A DNA stretch of 64,000 nt from Triangularia verruculosa (GCA_033296885.1 MU863877.1:124001-188000); one strand, 5' to 3'; shown: positions 33,100 to 44,558, numbered from the stretch's first letter. The notes: generated from the sequence alone by a model not told the origin. A program made the numbers and translations.

Positions 33100-34361
33100 A
33101 TGGCTGATCGCGAAGTAGTCCCAGATGACAGTCTCCTTGAGCACATTTTTGGCGACAACCTACCCTCCTCCTTCAACATTCTTCTCAATAACTGGGACAA
33201 ATGTATCTTCGCAGCCACAGTGCCCAATTCCCTCAGTAACGGCCAACATTCATGTGTCGTCCGTTTAGAGGCCACCAATGACGATGCCTCTCGGTTTACC
33301 ATGGTCGCCGCGATGCAAGAGATCGCTGCTGTCCATCTTCCCGGCTTGGTGTCCGAAACTCTCCGGATCAGCAAAGCAACAAATAAGCAAGGAAAAGAGT
33401 TCCATTTCAGCGTAATGGACCTGGTTGAAGGAAGTACATTGGAGGAAGTCTGGGAGCAGATGACTGGGGAGAACCAAAAATCCGTCGTCAGTGCCATTGT
33501 TGCTGCATTATCGAAGCTGCAATCTGTGAAGCTCTCAGATGCCGAGGTTCAAACAATCCTGCATCGCGTTATTGGTGAAGAAAACCCCAATGAGCTGACA
33601 AAGGGAAAGTTGGGTGGCCCATCAACAGGGTGGTTGGCTGATGGTCGCTCTTTGCTGTCTGCTATCGAGGAAATGTGGCAGTGGAGACAGCCTTTTTACA
33701 CCATCCGGCCTTCCGAGAGTCCGCAAGGGGCCGTCGTCATCGAGTCTAAAGTGGAGGGCCTCGGATCGGTCACTGTCAGTGATTCAGACGTTGGTCAATG
33801 GTGTGTCACCTGCCCACCCCAATTTCTTAACTGAGGCCCAGTTTAAGTTAGCTAACAAGTTGAAGGCCTATCGAAGCAGGCTTCTGCCATAACGACGTGA
33901 CGCCTCGAAACATAATGGTCCGACTCACCGGGGGTCCCGACGAGAACAAGAGTTTTGAGCTTGCTGGCATGATCGATTGGGAGTTTGCTGGTTTCTACCC
34001 GCCGTCGTATCAACTGAGCATCCAGGACACGTATCTGGGCTGCAGTCACTGTCATCTTTCGTTCTACGTCTTTTTCAAAGAGCAGATGAAGGACGTTGTA
34101 CCCCAAACACCCGCGCAAGTCACCCTCCTGCGTGCCATGGAGCTCATATACGAGTCTCGGCAAAGGACCTTGTCAACGGGTAAGAATGTTGGTGCCCATG
34201 TTCGAAAGAGATTCTGGGAGATGTTGAAGTTATCTCGTCATCCACATCCGTATATCGGCTGGAGATCTGATGTTGAAGGGCCGCTTCCTGGGTTGTCGAA
34301 AGAGGAGTTTCAGAAGCTCGAGGACGACGTGATTGCGGACCTCTTTGGAAATACACGGTGA
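33100..34361 (+). CDS. APH-like kinase, copy 2
   Basis: Tandem paralogue of the preceding gene with 398 residues. Exons are 33100-33800 and 33866-34361, with a 65-nt intron (GCTAAC branch near 33851) at the same position and phase as in copy 1, right after a W-P junction. Shared blocks are MVAAMQEIA, the hinge-like VMDLVEGSTLEEVWEQM, LGGPSTG and FYPPSYQLS. Unlike copy 1 it keeps a full catalytic loop, CHNDVTPRNIMV (H242, D244, N249), and the metal-binding D in MIDWEFAGFYP. The C-terminus is longer than copy 1, ending after KEEFQKLEDDVIADLF. The start at 33100 (MADREVVPDD) is chosen to match copy 1; in-frame ATGs 4 and 15 codons upstream are possible. Substrate unknown. Confidence 0.85.
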
Positions 34362-34668
34362 TCATCATCAGTCAGCAACCCTAACCCATTGGTGTTGAAC
34401 CGGCGTGACCGGGAACTGCCTATGGGGGTGTGGGGGTACTAGGTCAGTGCTCGTTGGGCCGTCACACACGGCGGGGCAGCTATCCCTGCTCGTTGAGACG
34501 ACCCCCTGCAATGGTAAAGAGCGGAGACAACTGGACATCGCCATCACCGCCCGGCGATCTCAGTCAGCTCCTTCTCATGATAAAAGTGAACGAGCAGTAA
34601 AGTCAAAAGAAACCAGAAGCTTCAGTATTTGTCAGCCTCTTATATAAACGCCGGAAACAACACCAAAA
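34362..34668 (+). promoter_or_regulatory. hexokinase upstream region with possible CreA sites
   Basis: Contains GTGGGG (34430-34435) and GCGGGG (34471-34476), both fitting SYGGRG, the known binding consensus of the carbon-repression factor CreA/Mig1. The consensus is short and occurs often by chance. TATATAAA at 34640-34647 ends only about 20 bases before the ATG, too close to act in the usual way for that start codon. Confidence 0.3.
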
Positions 34669-37012
34669 ATGGTCGGTCTTGGTCCCAAAACTCCTCCTCA
34701 AAGGAAGGGCACCGGTACGTCCCGTCGTCAATGTTGCAGTCTACAGCTCCCACAGCCCAACACCACCCCAACACCAACCCCATCTCAACTCTGCTCATTG
34801 CTGCCTGTTGCTTTGGTGAATGGGTGAAATCTTGCTGTCCCCCGCCGTCTGAAGTGTTGATGGGGAATAACCAAGTGGTTCCTGCTCCAAGTGCTTGTCA
34901 GTCAGTGTCGCGTGCGTACCATCCGGGAAGAGGCGAAGCGGAAGTCACGACGTGACACAATAAGGCAAGCAAATTGTTTGAGGACAAGTGACATCACTCA
35001 CTATCTCCCGTCTCGGATACACACAACACATCACAAACACCAACCTATCCGATTCAGGCTTCCCACTCAGCATTTCTCCACCTTGCTCTGCCTTGGCATA
35101 TTGCTTCCTAAAGTACCCTTTTTACCAAATCGCTATATTCGATCCCTACTCCGCCCTGCATTAGGTACCCAGCCCGCTACCTACCTAGGCGTACATTTAA
35201 GTACCTGAGCCGCCATGTCTTCCTTTGGCATGAGGTCCCTGATTAATCCCGAGAACGTCAACCAACACCACCCAATTCCTCTGTCCAAGAGCCACGCCTA
35301 CCGGCACCACTTTTTTCGCACCAGCAAGAGCTCACTGTCACTGTCCAGCCGAGAGGGCAAGGCCTGTGCGCTCGTGTTCCTTGCTTCCTAACTGACCATG
35401 TCCTCAGGCTCGTTTGTCGAAGTCCCCAAGGACCTGCTCAACGAGATTGAGCGCCTTGAGGAGCTGTTCACGGTCGACACCGCCAAGCTCAAACAGATCA
35501 CCGACCACTTTGTCAATGAGCTCGAGAAGGGTATTTCTCCTTCAATTTGCTGTCACTTCTGTCTTTATTGACACATAAACAGGTCTTAGCAAGGAGGGCG
35601 GGTCCATTCCCATGAACCCAACATGGGTCATGTCCTTCCCCACTGGCTATGAGACTGGTACTTTCCTCGCTCTTGACATGGGCGGCACCAACCTGCGTGT
35701 CTGCCAAATCACTTTGACGGAACAAAAGTCAGAGTTCGACATCATCCAGTCCAAGTACCGCATGCCCGAGGAGCTCAAGACCGGCGTGGCTGAGGATCTG
35801 TGGGAATACATTGCCGAGTGCTTGTTGCAGTTCATCCAGACTCACCACGGCGACGTCACCAAGCTTGACAAAATTCCTCTAGGTTTCACCTTTTCTTATC
35901 CTGCCACTCAAAACTACATCGATGAGGGCATCCTTCAACGCTGGACCAAGGGCTTCGATATCGATGGCGTCGAGGGACAAAATGTTGTTCCCATGTTTGA
36001 GAAGGCCCTTGAGGAGCGGGTATGTCTGGAGGCTACTGACCAAGGAGTTTACTCGCTGACATGTCACAGGGAGTACCAATCAAACTCACTGCCCTCATCA
36101 ATGACACTACCGGCACCCTCATTGCCTCTGCTTACACTGACACTAAGATGAAGATTGGCTGTATCTTTGGCACCGGCTGCAATGCTGCCTACATGGAGGA
36201 CTGTGGCTCCATTCCTAAGCTCGCCCACCTCAATCTCCCACCCGATACTCCTATGGCCATCAACTGCGAGTGGGGAGCTTTCGACAATGAACAGAAGGTG
36301 CTCCCAAGGACGCCCTATGATGTCGCGATCGACAACGATTCACCCCGCCCCGGTCAACAGGCATTCGAGAAGATGATTGCAGGCTTGTACCTGGGAGAGA
36401 TCTTCCGCTTGATCATGGTGGACCTCCATGACAACCACGAGGTCAACATCTTTGCCGGCCAGGATATTGGCAAGCTGCGGAGACCATACTCTCTTGACTC
36501 GTCGTTCCTTTCGGCCATTGAGGAGTATGTTTATTTTTGAAGCCCTTGAGATTTGATTACAATACTAAAACCATTCCAGTGACCCCTTTGAGAACCTGTC
36601 AGAAACCCGCGAGCTCTTCCAGAACCAGCTCGGCATCGACCCCAACCGCTCCGAGCTCGAGCTCATCCGTCGTGCTGCTGAGCTGATCGGCACCCGTGCT
36701 GCCCGTCTTTCCGCCTGTGGTGTTGCTGCAATTAGCAAGAAGAAGGGCTACAAGGAGTGCCACGTCGGTGCTGACGGGTCTGTGTTCAACAAGTACCCTC
36801 ACTTCAAGAAGCGCGGCGCGGCAGCTCTCCGTGAGATTCTCGACTGGCCCGCAAAGGCTAACGCCAGTGACGATGATCCGATTGAGATTTTGGCTGCCGA
36901 GGATGGAAGTGGTGTGGGAGCTGCGCTGATTGCGGCGTTGACGCTGGAGAGGGTGAAGAAGGGGAACATGCATGGAATTTTGCACCCTGAGAATTTCAAG
37001 GACACGGTGTAG
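34669..37012 (+). CDS. hexokinase
   Basis: Phosphorylates glucose and fructose at carbon 6 in the first step of glycolysis. Exons are 34669-34714, 35408-35530, 35583-36019, 36070-36524 and 36580-37012, giving 497 residues. Exon 1 encodes MVGLGPKTPPQRKGT and is separated by a 693-nt intron; the other introns are 50-55 nt. Visible motifs are LDMGGTNLRVC (phosphate 1), LGFTFSYPATQ (sugar binding), INDTTGTLIASAY with the catalytic aspartate, GTGCNAAYME, INCEWGAFD and VGADGSVFNKYPHFKKRG near the adenosine site. Helix-rich FVEVPKDLLNEIERLEELF precedes the small domain, as in fungal hexokinases. Assignment to hexokinase rather than glucokinase rests on overall similarity and is likely but not certain. 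The last 150 coding bases become G-rich. Confidence 0.93.
35215..35365 (+). CDS. possible alternative first coding exon of hexokinase
   Basis: Inside hexokinase intron 1, an ATG in good context (GCCGCCATGTCT) opens 50 codons plus one base, up to a possible GTGCGC donor at 35366. A 42-nt intron containing CTAAC (about 35388) would join it to the same acceptor at 35407 and in exactly the same phase as the annotated first exon. The encoded N-terminus starts MSSFGMRSLINPENVNQHHP and is rich in serine, histidine and basic residues. Without splicing, the frame meets TAA within that 42-nt segment. The 250 bases before it are pyrimidine-rich with promoter-like composition. This suggests a second promoter and a hexokinase with a different N-terminus; it is inference from splice logic only. 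Confidence 0.4.
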
Positions 37013-37173
37013 CGTGTGGTTTGAGTTTGGGTAATTTGGTTTAGCAGTGGGATGAAGAATTATGATCAAAAGAGAAGCAGCAAAGATGGTGGTTTTTTTT
37101 AAGGAGGGTAGTAGGTTTAGAATCGATGAATTGATTTTGATTGATTGATGTGGGTTTTTAGTTTTTGTGTCTA

Positions 37174-39111
37174 CTACTCGACGTGGCTTTTCGCCTCTGT
37201 TGCCTTTTGAATGGCGTATCTAAAGGCATCTAGGAGCTCCTCCTCGGGCTCGAGGCCGACGGATATACGGACTTGCTCGGGGTTCGCGCCAAAGGTTTTG
37301 AGGTACTCGGCGGCGGAGGGGTCGCCAACGCCCCAGATGGCGTCGTTGAAGGGGAAGGCTAGGGTGAGGTGGGCGCCGAGGTGGGGCCCGTGGTGGACGG
37401 GGAGGTTGTTGTAAAAGGTTTTGGCCTGGTCGAGGGAGTGGAAGTCGAGGGCCAGGAGGCAGCCGTAGCCTGGTTGGGGGAGGTCTGGGGTGGGGGGGCG
37501 GAGGTGGGCGGTGTAATGAGGTTTAGTGTCTAGGAAGGGGGGGTAGAGGACGGATTTTATGGGGGAGGAGGGGGTTAGGGAGTGAGAATGGAGGTAGGTT
37601 GCTAGGGAGAGGGCGTTGCTGTTTAGGGTTGCGGTGCGGGGGAGGTAAGAGTGGCTGTTGGAGAGGAGGAGGGAGCAGTCCGGGGGGAAGTATTCGTTGC
37701 GGAAGGTGGTGGTTAGGAGGGGGGAGAGAAGGGGGTAAAGGGGGGAGTGAGGGGGGAGGAGGAGGGAACCGCCCATGCACTATTTAAGGGGGTTAGTAAG
37801 GGGGGGTAAGGGGGGATAGGGGGGGATATAGGGGGAAAAGCGGAAAGGGAGGGGGGGGGATAAGGCTTACGTTGGCGTACCCGGAAAGGGATTTTGTAAT
37901 GGAAGTGACGATCACGTCTGCGACGGGGAGGACGTCGATGTTGGCGGAGGAACCGATCGTGTCGTCGATGACGATGGGGAAGTCGTATTTATCCGCCTGA
38001 GATATTGTTAACCACCACCACATATAACGGGTTTCATGCGATTAACATTACCAGCTTCCTCAATCTGATCAAGTCCACTGAGACGAGGATTGGGTTGGAA
38101 GGGAACTCGGCGAAGCAATACGCCGGTTTTCTCCCGGCTCTTTTTTCTGCCGATAGGTACTCCTCCAGCGAGTCAAACAGATTCGACTCGGCGTCGCAGC
38201 GGCCAAAGTGCTTCATCCCGTTGGGCGACTCGTCGAAGAGGTGGTAGCTGTTGTGGAAGACGCTCCCCAAAACAAGGATCTGGCCGGTCGGTCGGAGGGT
38301 GATGAGGGCGTTGTGGAGGCGCCATATCGCTGCCATTCCTGTTGGGTAGAGGAAGATGTCGTCTTTTTTGAGTAAGGATGATTTGGCTGGGTCTAGAGCG
38401 GCGCGTTGAGCTAGTTGGACGATTCTGGTTTTTAAATTGGAGTGGGCGGATGTGAGGGGGAGGTAAGTTGGTTCGGGGAGCTTGGGGAGGGAGACGTTGT
38501 CTTGTCCGGTGGCGGAGAAGGGGAGGATGGTGAGGGAGGGGAGGTTGGCTAGGCAGGCGGCGGCGAGGCGGGAGGAGATGCCGCAGCCGTAGTTTTGCCA
38601 TGTGCCGACTACGCCGGGGGCGTGCTTGGCTGGGAAGGCGGTGATGTACAGGCGGATGGTTGTGTCTGGGGAGGAGGATGGGTTGGAACTGGTGGAGATG
38701 GGGACTTCGGCTACGCGGAAGAGGAGGGAGGAGGGGGGGACGAGGTGCTCTGGTTTGCGGTGGCGGGTGTTGGAGCTGTAGCGCTGGGCGGTGGTGAACG
38801 AGTCGGGGTGGATGAAGAGGATGAGGGAGTAGTCGTCTGGGAGGGAGAGAAGTTTGTGGAGGGCGGTTGAGAGCTGGGGGGTGTTGGTTAGTGATATGTT
38901 GGTGAGAGGGGTCAAAAGGGAGACTTACCTCGCGAACTTCACACCAGGGACCAAAACGGGGGTAAATTGAGGTCAATTTTGACAAAAGGTTTGGGTCTCC
39001 TCGACGGAGGGCTTTGGCGGTTTCCCAGCCGGGGATGTGGAAGGTGATGTTATGAGGCTGTTCTGGGGGGAGGGAGTGCCCCAGTTCGGTGGTGATGAGC
39101 TTGACGGGCAT
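37174..39111 (-). CDS. cystathionine gamma-synthase-like PLP enzyme
   Basis: Member of the Cys/Met-metabolism PLP-dependent enzymes; the best fit is fungal cystathionine gamma-synthase, which condenses an activated homoserine with cysteine during methionine synthesis. Exons on the minus strand are 39111-38929, 38873-38052, 37996-37871 and 37779-37174 (introns 55, 55 and 91 nt), giving 578 residues; the roughly 200-residue N-terminal extension is typical of the fungal enzymes. The PLP region reads FPIVIDDTIGSSANID, then VIVTSITKSLSGYAN, where the K in TKSLSG is the likely Schiff-base lysine, then MGGSLLL. Upstream, DIFLYPTGMAAIWRLHNAL is the cofactor phosphate loop. The exact reaction cannot be fixed from sequence alone, since related enzymes differ subtly. 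It is convergent with hexokinase. Intron 3 contains long C runs on the coding strand. Confidence 0.85.
37780..37870 (+). repeat. G-run cluster with G-quadruplex potential (intron of the CGS-like gene)
   Basis: The plus strand of this intron carries at least five runs of five or more G separated by 3-7 bases (GGGGG TTAGTAA GGGGGG TAA GGGGGG ATA GGGGGGG ATATA GGGGG), then a further run of nine G. The plus strand is the template strand for this gene, so the intron RNA would be C-rich. Confidence 0.85.
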
Positions 39112-39830
39112 TTTCACTCTTGGTATGAGATCAAATCTCGATGTAAGCCGGACAGAAATTGTGAGTGAGTGTGAATAATTCAGAGAATCACCTGCTCTCA
39201 CACCCAAATAATAAAAGAGAAATATTCACCAGTGATTTATCTCGAGATGAGATGAAACTTATGACCTGGCACTAAATTTATAAGTCCCCAACTTCCGACT
39301 TCGCATATAATACCCCAGATTCGGCAGACACACACCTGAACCCTTGTCCCAAGCGGCTGGAACCACACGGCTCGGGAAACGGGTTAGTCACAAAGCACGA
39401 CATCGGAGTTTGTCTACAAAACCCACGGAGCATCCCGCATTCACGTTCTTTGATACGATGGCCAAGATTCAGCGCTGAACTTCAGCCCCCGGAACCTCCC
39501 TTCTCGTCCCCTCTCATTAGTTACTGATCAGGCTGGTTGCCCAAGAGCTACAAGTACCTACAGGACACTGACAAAAAAGAGGGGCTCCGAAAGTGGAGGC
39601 CGAACCTCCGGCCAGTGGAGCAAGGGGCCGCTTCAGTGACCTTGTCAATGTCTCATCGCCGACTCAGTTGCTACATTCATTCTATGCTATTGAACCTCAA
39701 AAGACTTATGCGCCGCTCTCCTATGCTCGCTGTCCAAAAACAAACAATCTCTGACTATTGATACATATGTCCCTTTACCCGTTATCCAAAATAGATCGTG
39801 TCCTGGTATCCTGCAACTTGTCGAGATAAA
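39112..39830. other. intergenic; upstream of the CGS-like gene and 3' side of VTC4
   Basis: Bases 39112-39300 are AT-richer and probably contain the promoter of the CGS-like gene. The rest shows short overlapping frames only. I see no gene and no recognisable Cys3/Gcn4 site that I would defend. Confidence 0.5.
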
Positions 39831-42225
39831 TCACCACATGGACCTATGCGTCCCTTCGTATCCAAAATTCAGGGCGACCGCCACAAACAAGGCCGCACAC
39901 AGCACCGTCGGCCCCACCTGGTCGTAGTATTTCGCCGCCTGGCGGGTGCGGATGGCTTTGCTGCGGTAAAGATACGTGACTACCGCGTAAAATAGGGCCA
40001 TGACTGCCAAGAAGGTGAAGGCACCAGCCGCAATGAAAGACGCCTTGTCGCCTCGCTTGGTGCTAAAGTTGAGAAGGGTCACGGCGATGGTGCCAATGTA
40101 AATCGAATACTCGAGCTGTGATGTGTTAGCAATGTGTCTATGTGGCGACAAATGGGCGAAAACATACCCAGCCCAGGAATGTCCTTTCCGCCGCAAAATA
40201 CACCTTCGGTTCCACGCGGACAGGAACGTAAATCTTCTTGCCCTTGGGAGCCTTGAACCTCTTTTGTTGAATCTCGCCTGTGCCCAAAAGCGACTCGAGT
40301 CGTGCATTACGGGGCACAGTTGTTGCTCGAGGCCTTGGGACGATAGCCTTCAGGCCAGTCCACACTGCATGACCGACAGTGTTTGCTGTGGTCGAAGCAA
40401 GTGTCTGGTAGTAGGTCCAGCCACCAGCTCTTCTGGCCTCTGCTAACCAGTCCTCGTCGTCCTCATCGTCCGAGTCGTACAGATACACATCGTCGTTGAC
40501 TGGGCGGTCGACGGTTTGGTCCTCTACATCAGATCCGGCTAGAAGAGCTCTCCCGTTCCGAGCGGCAGCACCCTGGCCGCTAGACTCTCCATTCTGGCTT
40601 CCAGGTACAATCCCCTCATCGTCGGAATCCTCCTCGTCCTCGTCGTCAGATGTCGACGTTGTGGCCGATTGCTCCGTCCTCTTAATGCCAAAGTCGTGGC
40701 TCGCTGGCTTGCGAATGTCCACGTCCATCTGGGGCATCCAGTATGGCAGAAGGTGTATCCTGTCGGGGAAAAGAGTGGCGGTGCCGTGGATGAACTTGGA
40801 AAACTTGGGCACGGCTTCGACCAAGTGGCTGGAAATTAGCTGTCGTACCCAGTCGGGAGGTTCCTGGCCGTGCTGTGTTTGCAGCTTGACCTCGAGAACG
40901 GCGTATGGGAACTTGACGATATCTCCAGGTGGGAGTTGCGAAAATGGCCAGTCGATGCCGATATCCGTGCGCCTCCAGCTATCCCCTGAGCGCGTGACAC
41001 CATCAAGATTGTCTTCCCGGATCATGGTAAGCTCGGTGTCTAGTGAGATACGGACTCTGGCGTCGGCAGGCAGCTGGAAAGCAGTACGGTGGTAGAAAGA
41101 CCGGCAGACGGGCTTGTAACCCTTCTTCAGAACCGACCACTGTATCTCCTTGGCCAACCTTTCGTCTTCGGCAATGGCCTTTTCTGACTTTTTGCCCTCC
41201 TTACGAGCCTTGTCGAAGATGGCTTCGGGGAGTAGCTCGCCGCGCATGTAGGCGTTGACGTTTTTTTCCTTGATGGAGAAGCGGGCCTTTACTGATTTCT
41301 CGCCCGTCCAGTCCTCTCTGTGTGTTTTGCGCTCGACGAAGATGGTCTCGTTTTGCATACCGCCGTACCAGCGCAGCCGAATCGCCTCGGCGCCTTCTGT
41401 CTTCTTCAGACGGCCCTCGTACAAGTCCCACGTGTCGGGGTTGTCGTAGTAGATGGATGTGATGGCTGAATCGGCAGCCTCGAATTCCTTGCTCGCATTG
41501 AACACCAGAACGGGCAAGTGCTTGAGAATGATCAACTTGAGCTCTGTGACATTGTCGGGGTGCACCCAGTATTTGGTAGTGTTGCGGATGAAGCTGGCCT
41601 GGCTTCCACCAGCCGCGCTGTCGCCCTTGACGGGATTTCCTCGAGTTCGGACCAAGTCGTACAGCTTGGACAGCTTGACGACCGAGGCATCGTAGTTTTC
41701 TTTGTAGAATGGCTTCGCCTTGAGGCGGGTCTCGAAGACGGGCTTCAGGTGCCATCCCGTCCTTTTGTCGTGCTTCTTGACGATCTTGTAGAAGCCCGTG
41801 TAGTTGAGCTGCACAAACTTGGCGAGATCGTGGACGTCGGCGATGATGTCGCTCAGGTCTTCTTCGAGCAGCATGAACTCCTCTTCGCTGGGACCGTCTT
41901 GGCTCAGTCCGCGCTCGTTGAGGCGGTTAACCACATCGCGGACTTCGCGCTCGCTGACAGCAATGCGACGGGAAATTTCCATGGCCTTGACCTGCTGTTT
42001 TGTGTGCACTTTTTCGAGCTCGCCCTCGAGCTTGCTAATGAAGCGGCTCTCGTCATCTTCTGTCCACTCGCGGCGCGACTGCTTGTTCGACTTTGTGCCG
42101 TTGTCGCTGACGGCGGGCAGAGAGCCAGACGGGCGCTTCAGGTCGGCCTTGAGCCCGTCATAGTCGATGTAGTACCATTGGTACTCGCGGATGGCGCTCG
42201 ATCGGAGCTGTTCGCCGAACTTCAT
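39831..42225 (-). CDS. VTC4: vacuolar transporter chaperone polyphosphate polymerase Vtc4
   Basis: Catalytic subunit of the VTC complex, which makes polyphosphate from ATP and passes it into vacuoles. Exons are 42225-40168 and 40115-39831 (52-nt intron), giving 780 residues. Domains in order: SPX domain (MKFGEQLRSSAIREYQWYYI to LNYTGFYKIVKKHDKRTGWH), which senses inositol pyrophosphates; the polymerase tunnel with TSIYYDNPDTWDLYEGRLKK, IRLRWYGGM, VERKTHREDW, KARFSIKEK and VLEVKLQT; an acidic linker; and a C-terminal membrane domain with three hydrophobic segments (YSIYIGTIAVTLLNF, FIAAGAFTFLAVMALFYAVV and VLCAALFVAVALNF). The basic tunnel residues point to the catalytic Vtc4 type rather than Vtc2/3 regulators. 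The start at 42225 is the first residue of the SPX domain; an upstream in-frame ATG exists. Phosphate-responsive control is expected, but no exact CACGTG was found (CACGTT at 42707-42712). Confidence 0.93.
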
Positions 42226-43185
42226 GACGACGACGCCGGGACGGACGCGGCAATTGGGCTTGTTGAAGTCACGGGCTCGGGCGTACTGGGTGGTGGTTTG
42301 TCGGGTCTTGAGATCGTGGATGATCAGCATGGACCGGCGGGGCAGGTTCTAACGGCCGCCCATATGTATATACTGTTGCCAACAGCTGCTGTAGAGTGGC
42401 CAGTTGCCAGTTGCCACCGAAACAGAGGAGCAACGCAGGGTTTCTCTTCTTGTTCAGCGGTATCCTTGGACGGGCCACAAACAGTGGGTTAGGGGCCGAG
42501 CTAGGCGCAGTGGGCTGTCGTCCTTTGATGTTTCGTCTCTTTTGCTGGTGAAGCTATTCCAAACTTTGAAGAAAAAGAACAACACAAAAGAAGCGGAGAA
42601 AGCAGTGCAGAGGCTGGCGCAGCAACTGGCGGCAGACCAACGGGGGGGCCTGTATCCAGCCGAAAGTCACGATGCACAGGCACAGCGACTTGTGCCGTCA
42701 CCAACACACGTTTCACCAACACCGGTTGCCATTGGCGAATGGCTGGACTTGGCTTTGGCTTTGGCTTTTGCTTTGGCTTGGCGCTGGATAGGGATCCGGT
42801 GCATCTTTAGCTCATCTTGAGCTTGCATCGGAATGACGTGGGAGCAGCTGAAGAGCACCGCTTGGCCAAGCCTTGGATCAATTGACCGTTGGCAACAGAG
42901 CCATCCGTCAATTGATGCGATACGGTTATGCTGTTGCGATGAACCATGGTAGTACGCCCCTGAAATGTCAAATTATCTTCACTGCGAGGCCAGCACCATC
43001 ACGTCGCGCAGAAACTGCTTTGAATATCAGGGCCGTCTTACATGCTACGATAACGATAACGATAGCGGCCACAGACCCGCAAAAAAATGTCAAGGAGGGG
43101 GAGGGGCAACCACTAAATCGCACAGGCGGTCCCGATTCCTGAAAGTCTACTTTGCGCTCCTACCCGGTCACACGTCCCGAACGAC
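42226..43185. promoter_or_regulatory. divergent VTC4/RMT2 intergenic region with GATA triplet
   Basis: 960 bases between head-to-head genes. At 43048-43064 the sequence (CGATAA)2 CGATAG gives three GATA cores six bases apart, a pattern that could bind a GATA factor. A degenerate GGCTTT hexamer repeat lies near 42747. No further gene is seen. Confidence 0.4.
42745..42784. repeat. GGCTTT hexamer repeat
   Basis: Five or so imperfect units of TTGGCT/TTTGGC in tandem; a simple low-complexity tract in the VTC4/RMT2 spacer. Confidence 0.8.
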
Positions 43186-44558
43186 ATGATCCTCCTCGAC
43201 TCCGAGCGCGATGCCATCTCGGCTCGCATTTCTGAATCCTGCCCTCCAGAGATCCAGAAAGTGCTCACAGCTGCCTGGGCCCACAATGTCGAGACCGTAA
43301 AGAAGCTCCTCGACACCCCCGAGGCTGCCCGGGGCCAGGACCCTCTGACCGGAGAGACACCCCTGCATGCCGCCATCCGATCTTGCGGCCCCCCTTCCGA
43401 GGACGACGACGAGGCCGATCTGACGGCTGCTAGGGAAACGGTACAGGAGCTGTTACTTTGGGGCGGTATCTGGAACGATGTCGATGATCGCAATGAGACG
43501 CCCGGCTGTGTTGCGCTTCGTCTCGGGCGGACCGACCTGTACAATCTTTGCGTCGACGCCGGTGTCAGAGCCGAGATGCTTTTCGGCGTGTTGGAAGGGT
43601 ATGAAGAGCTGGAAAGTGGTGACGAGGACGAAGAGGAGGATGCTCATCAAGAGGCCGAGGAATCTGAAATGGTAGTTGTTGGCGAGGATGGCGAGGATGG
43701 CGAGGAAGCCCCTGAGTTGGTTGACGTGCCAACAAACGGAGCAGAAGAGACAACACCAGGATTCGTACCACCACAAAACGACGCGGTCGATGTCAATTCA
43801 GAAGCATACCTGCGATCGAAACTAACATACTCGGACGGCAAGTTGGTAGATGACGATGGCAACGGAGTAATGATGGCTTGGGAAACCGACATCATGCGCC
43901 AGAGCGTTGACGCTTTACTACCGGGCAAGCTGCCAGGAAAGAGAATTCTCAACATCGGCTTTGGCATGGGCATCATCGACACCATGTTTGCCGAGACCAA
44001 GCCAGCAAAGCACCATATCGTTGAGGCCCACCTTGAAGTTCTCGAGCACATCTCCAGCCCAGGGTCCAAGTTTGGCCCAAGCTGGGAGGCAAGCGCCCCT
44101 GAGCCTGGCGCCTACAAGATTCACCAAGGAAAGTGGCAAGAGGTATGTGTCAAGCTTTTGCAAGAAGGCAATGTATACGATGCCATTTATTTCGACACAT
44201 TTGGTGAAGACTATTCGCAACTGCGCATGTTCTTTACCGAGCTCATCCCCGGTCTGTTGGACAGCAATGGTATCTTTGGATTCTTCAACGGTCTCGGCGC
44301 GGACCGCACGATCTGCTATGATGTGTACACCAAAGTCTCTGAGCTGCACCTGGCAGATGCTGGGCTTGACGTTGAGTGGAAGGTAATTGATGTCGACATG
44401 TCACGGTTGGCGGAGGAGGGCCAGGGCGAGTGGGAGGGTGTCAGGAGGAGATACTGGACATTGGACAGTAAGTTCAGAAAACAACAAATACCATTGCCTG
44501 GGAGAATTCTAACCAATCGACAGAATACCGCCTGCCAATTTGTACATTTCTTGGTTGA
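43186..44558 (+). CDS. RMT2: protein arginine N-methyltransferase 2 (delta-N-arginine)
   Basis: Fungal and plant enzyme that methylates the internal (delta) nitrogen of arginine; in yeast the target is ribosomal protein L12. Exons are 43186-44467 and 44524-44558 (56-nt intron), giving 438 residues. The N-terminus has ankyrin-like repeats (GETPLHAAIRSC, DVDDRNETPGCVALRLGRTD), then an acidic linker with GEDGEDGEE repeats. The methyltransferase core has RILNIGFGMGIIDTMF (SAM motif I), HHIVEAHLEVLEHI and YDAIYFDTFGEDYSQLRMFF. The short second exon completes the family's C-terminal KYRLPICTFLG; without splicing the frame runs on with unrelated residues. Ankyrin plus methyltransferase in this order is characteristic of RMT2. 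Confidence 0.94.

Noticed and set aside
31532..34361. Aminoglycoside-resistance genes acquired from bacteria
   Set aside because: Both genes have fungal-type introns at the same position and belong to a common fungal APH-like family; no resistance function is implied.
34640..34647. TATATAAA as the TATA box for the annotated hexokinase ATG
   Set aside because: It ends only about 20 bases before the ATG, leaving no room for a normal start site; its role is left open.
41518..42492. 324-codon plus-strand frame
   Set aside because: It is antisense to the SPX and polymerase domains of VTC4, which have full domain support.
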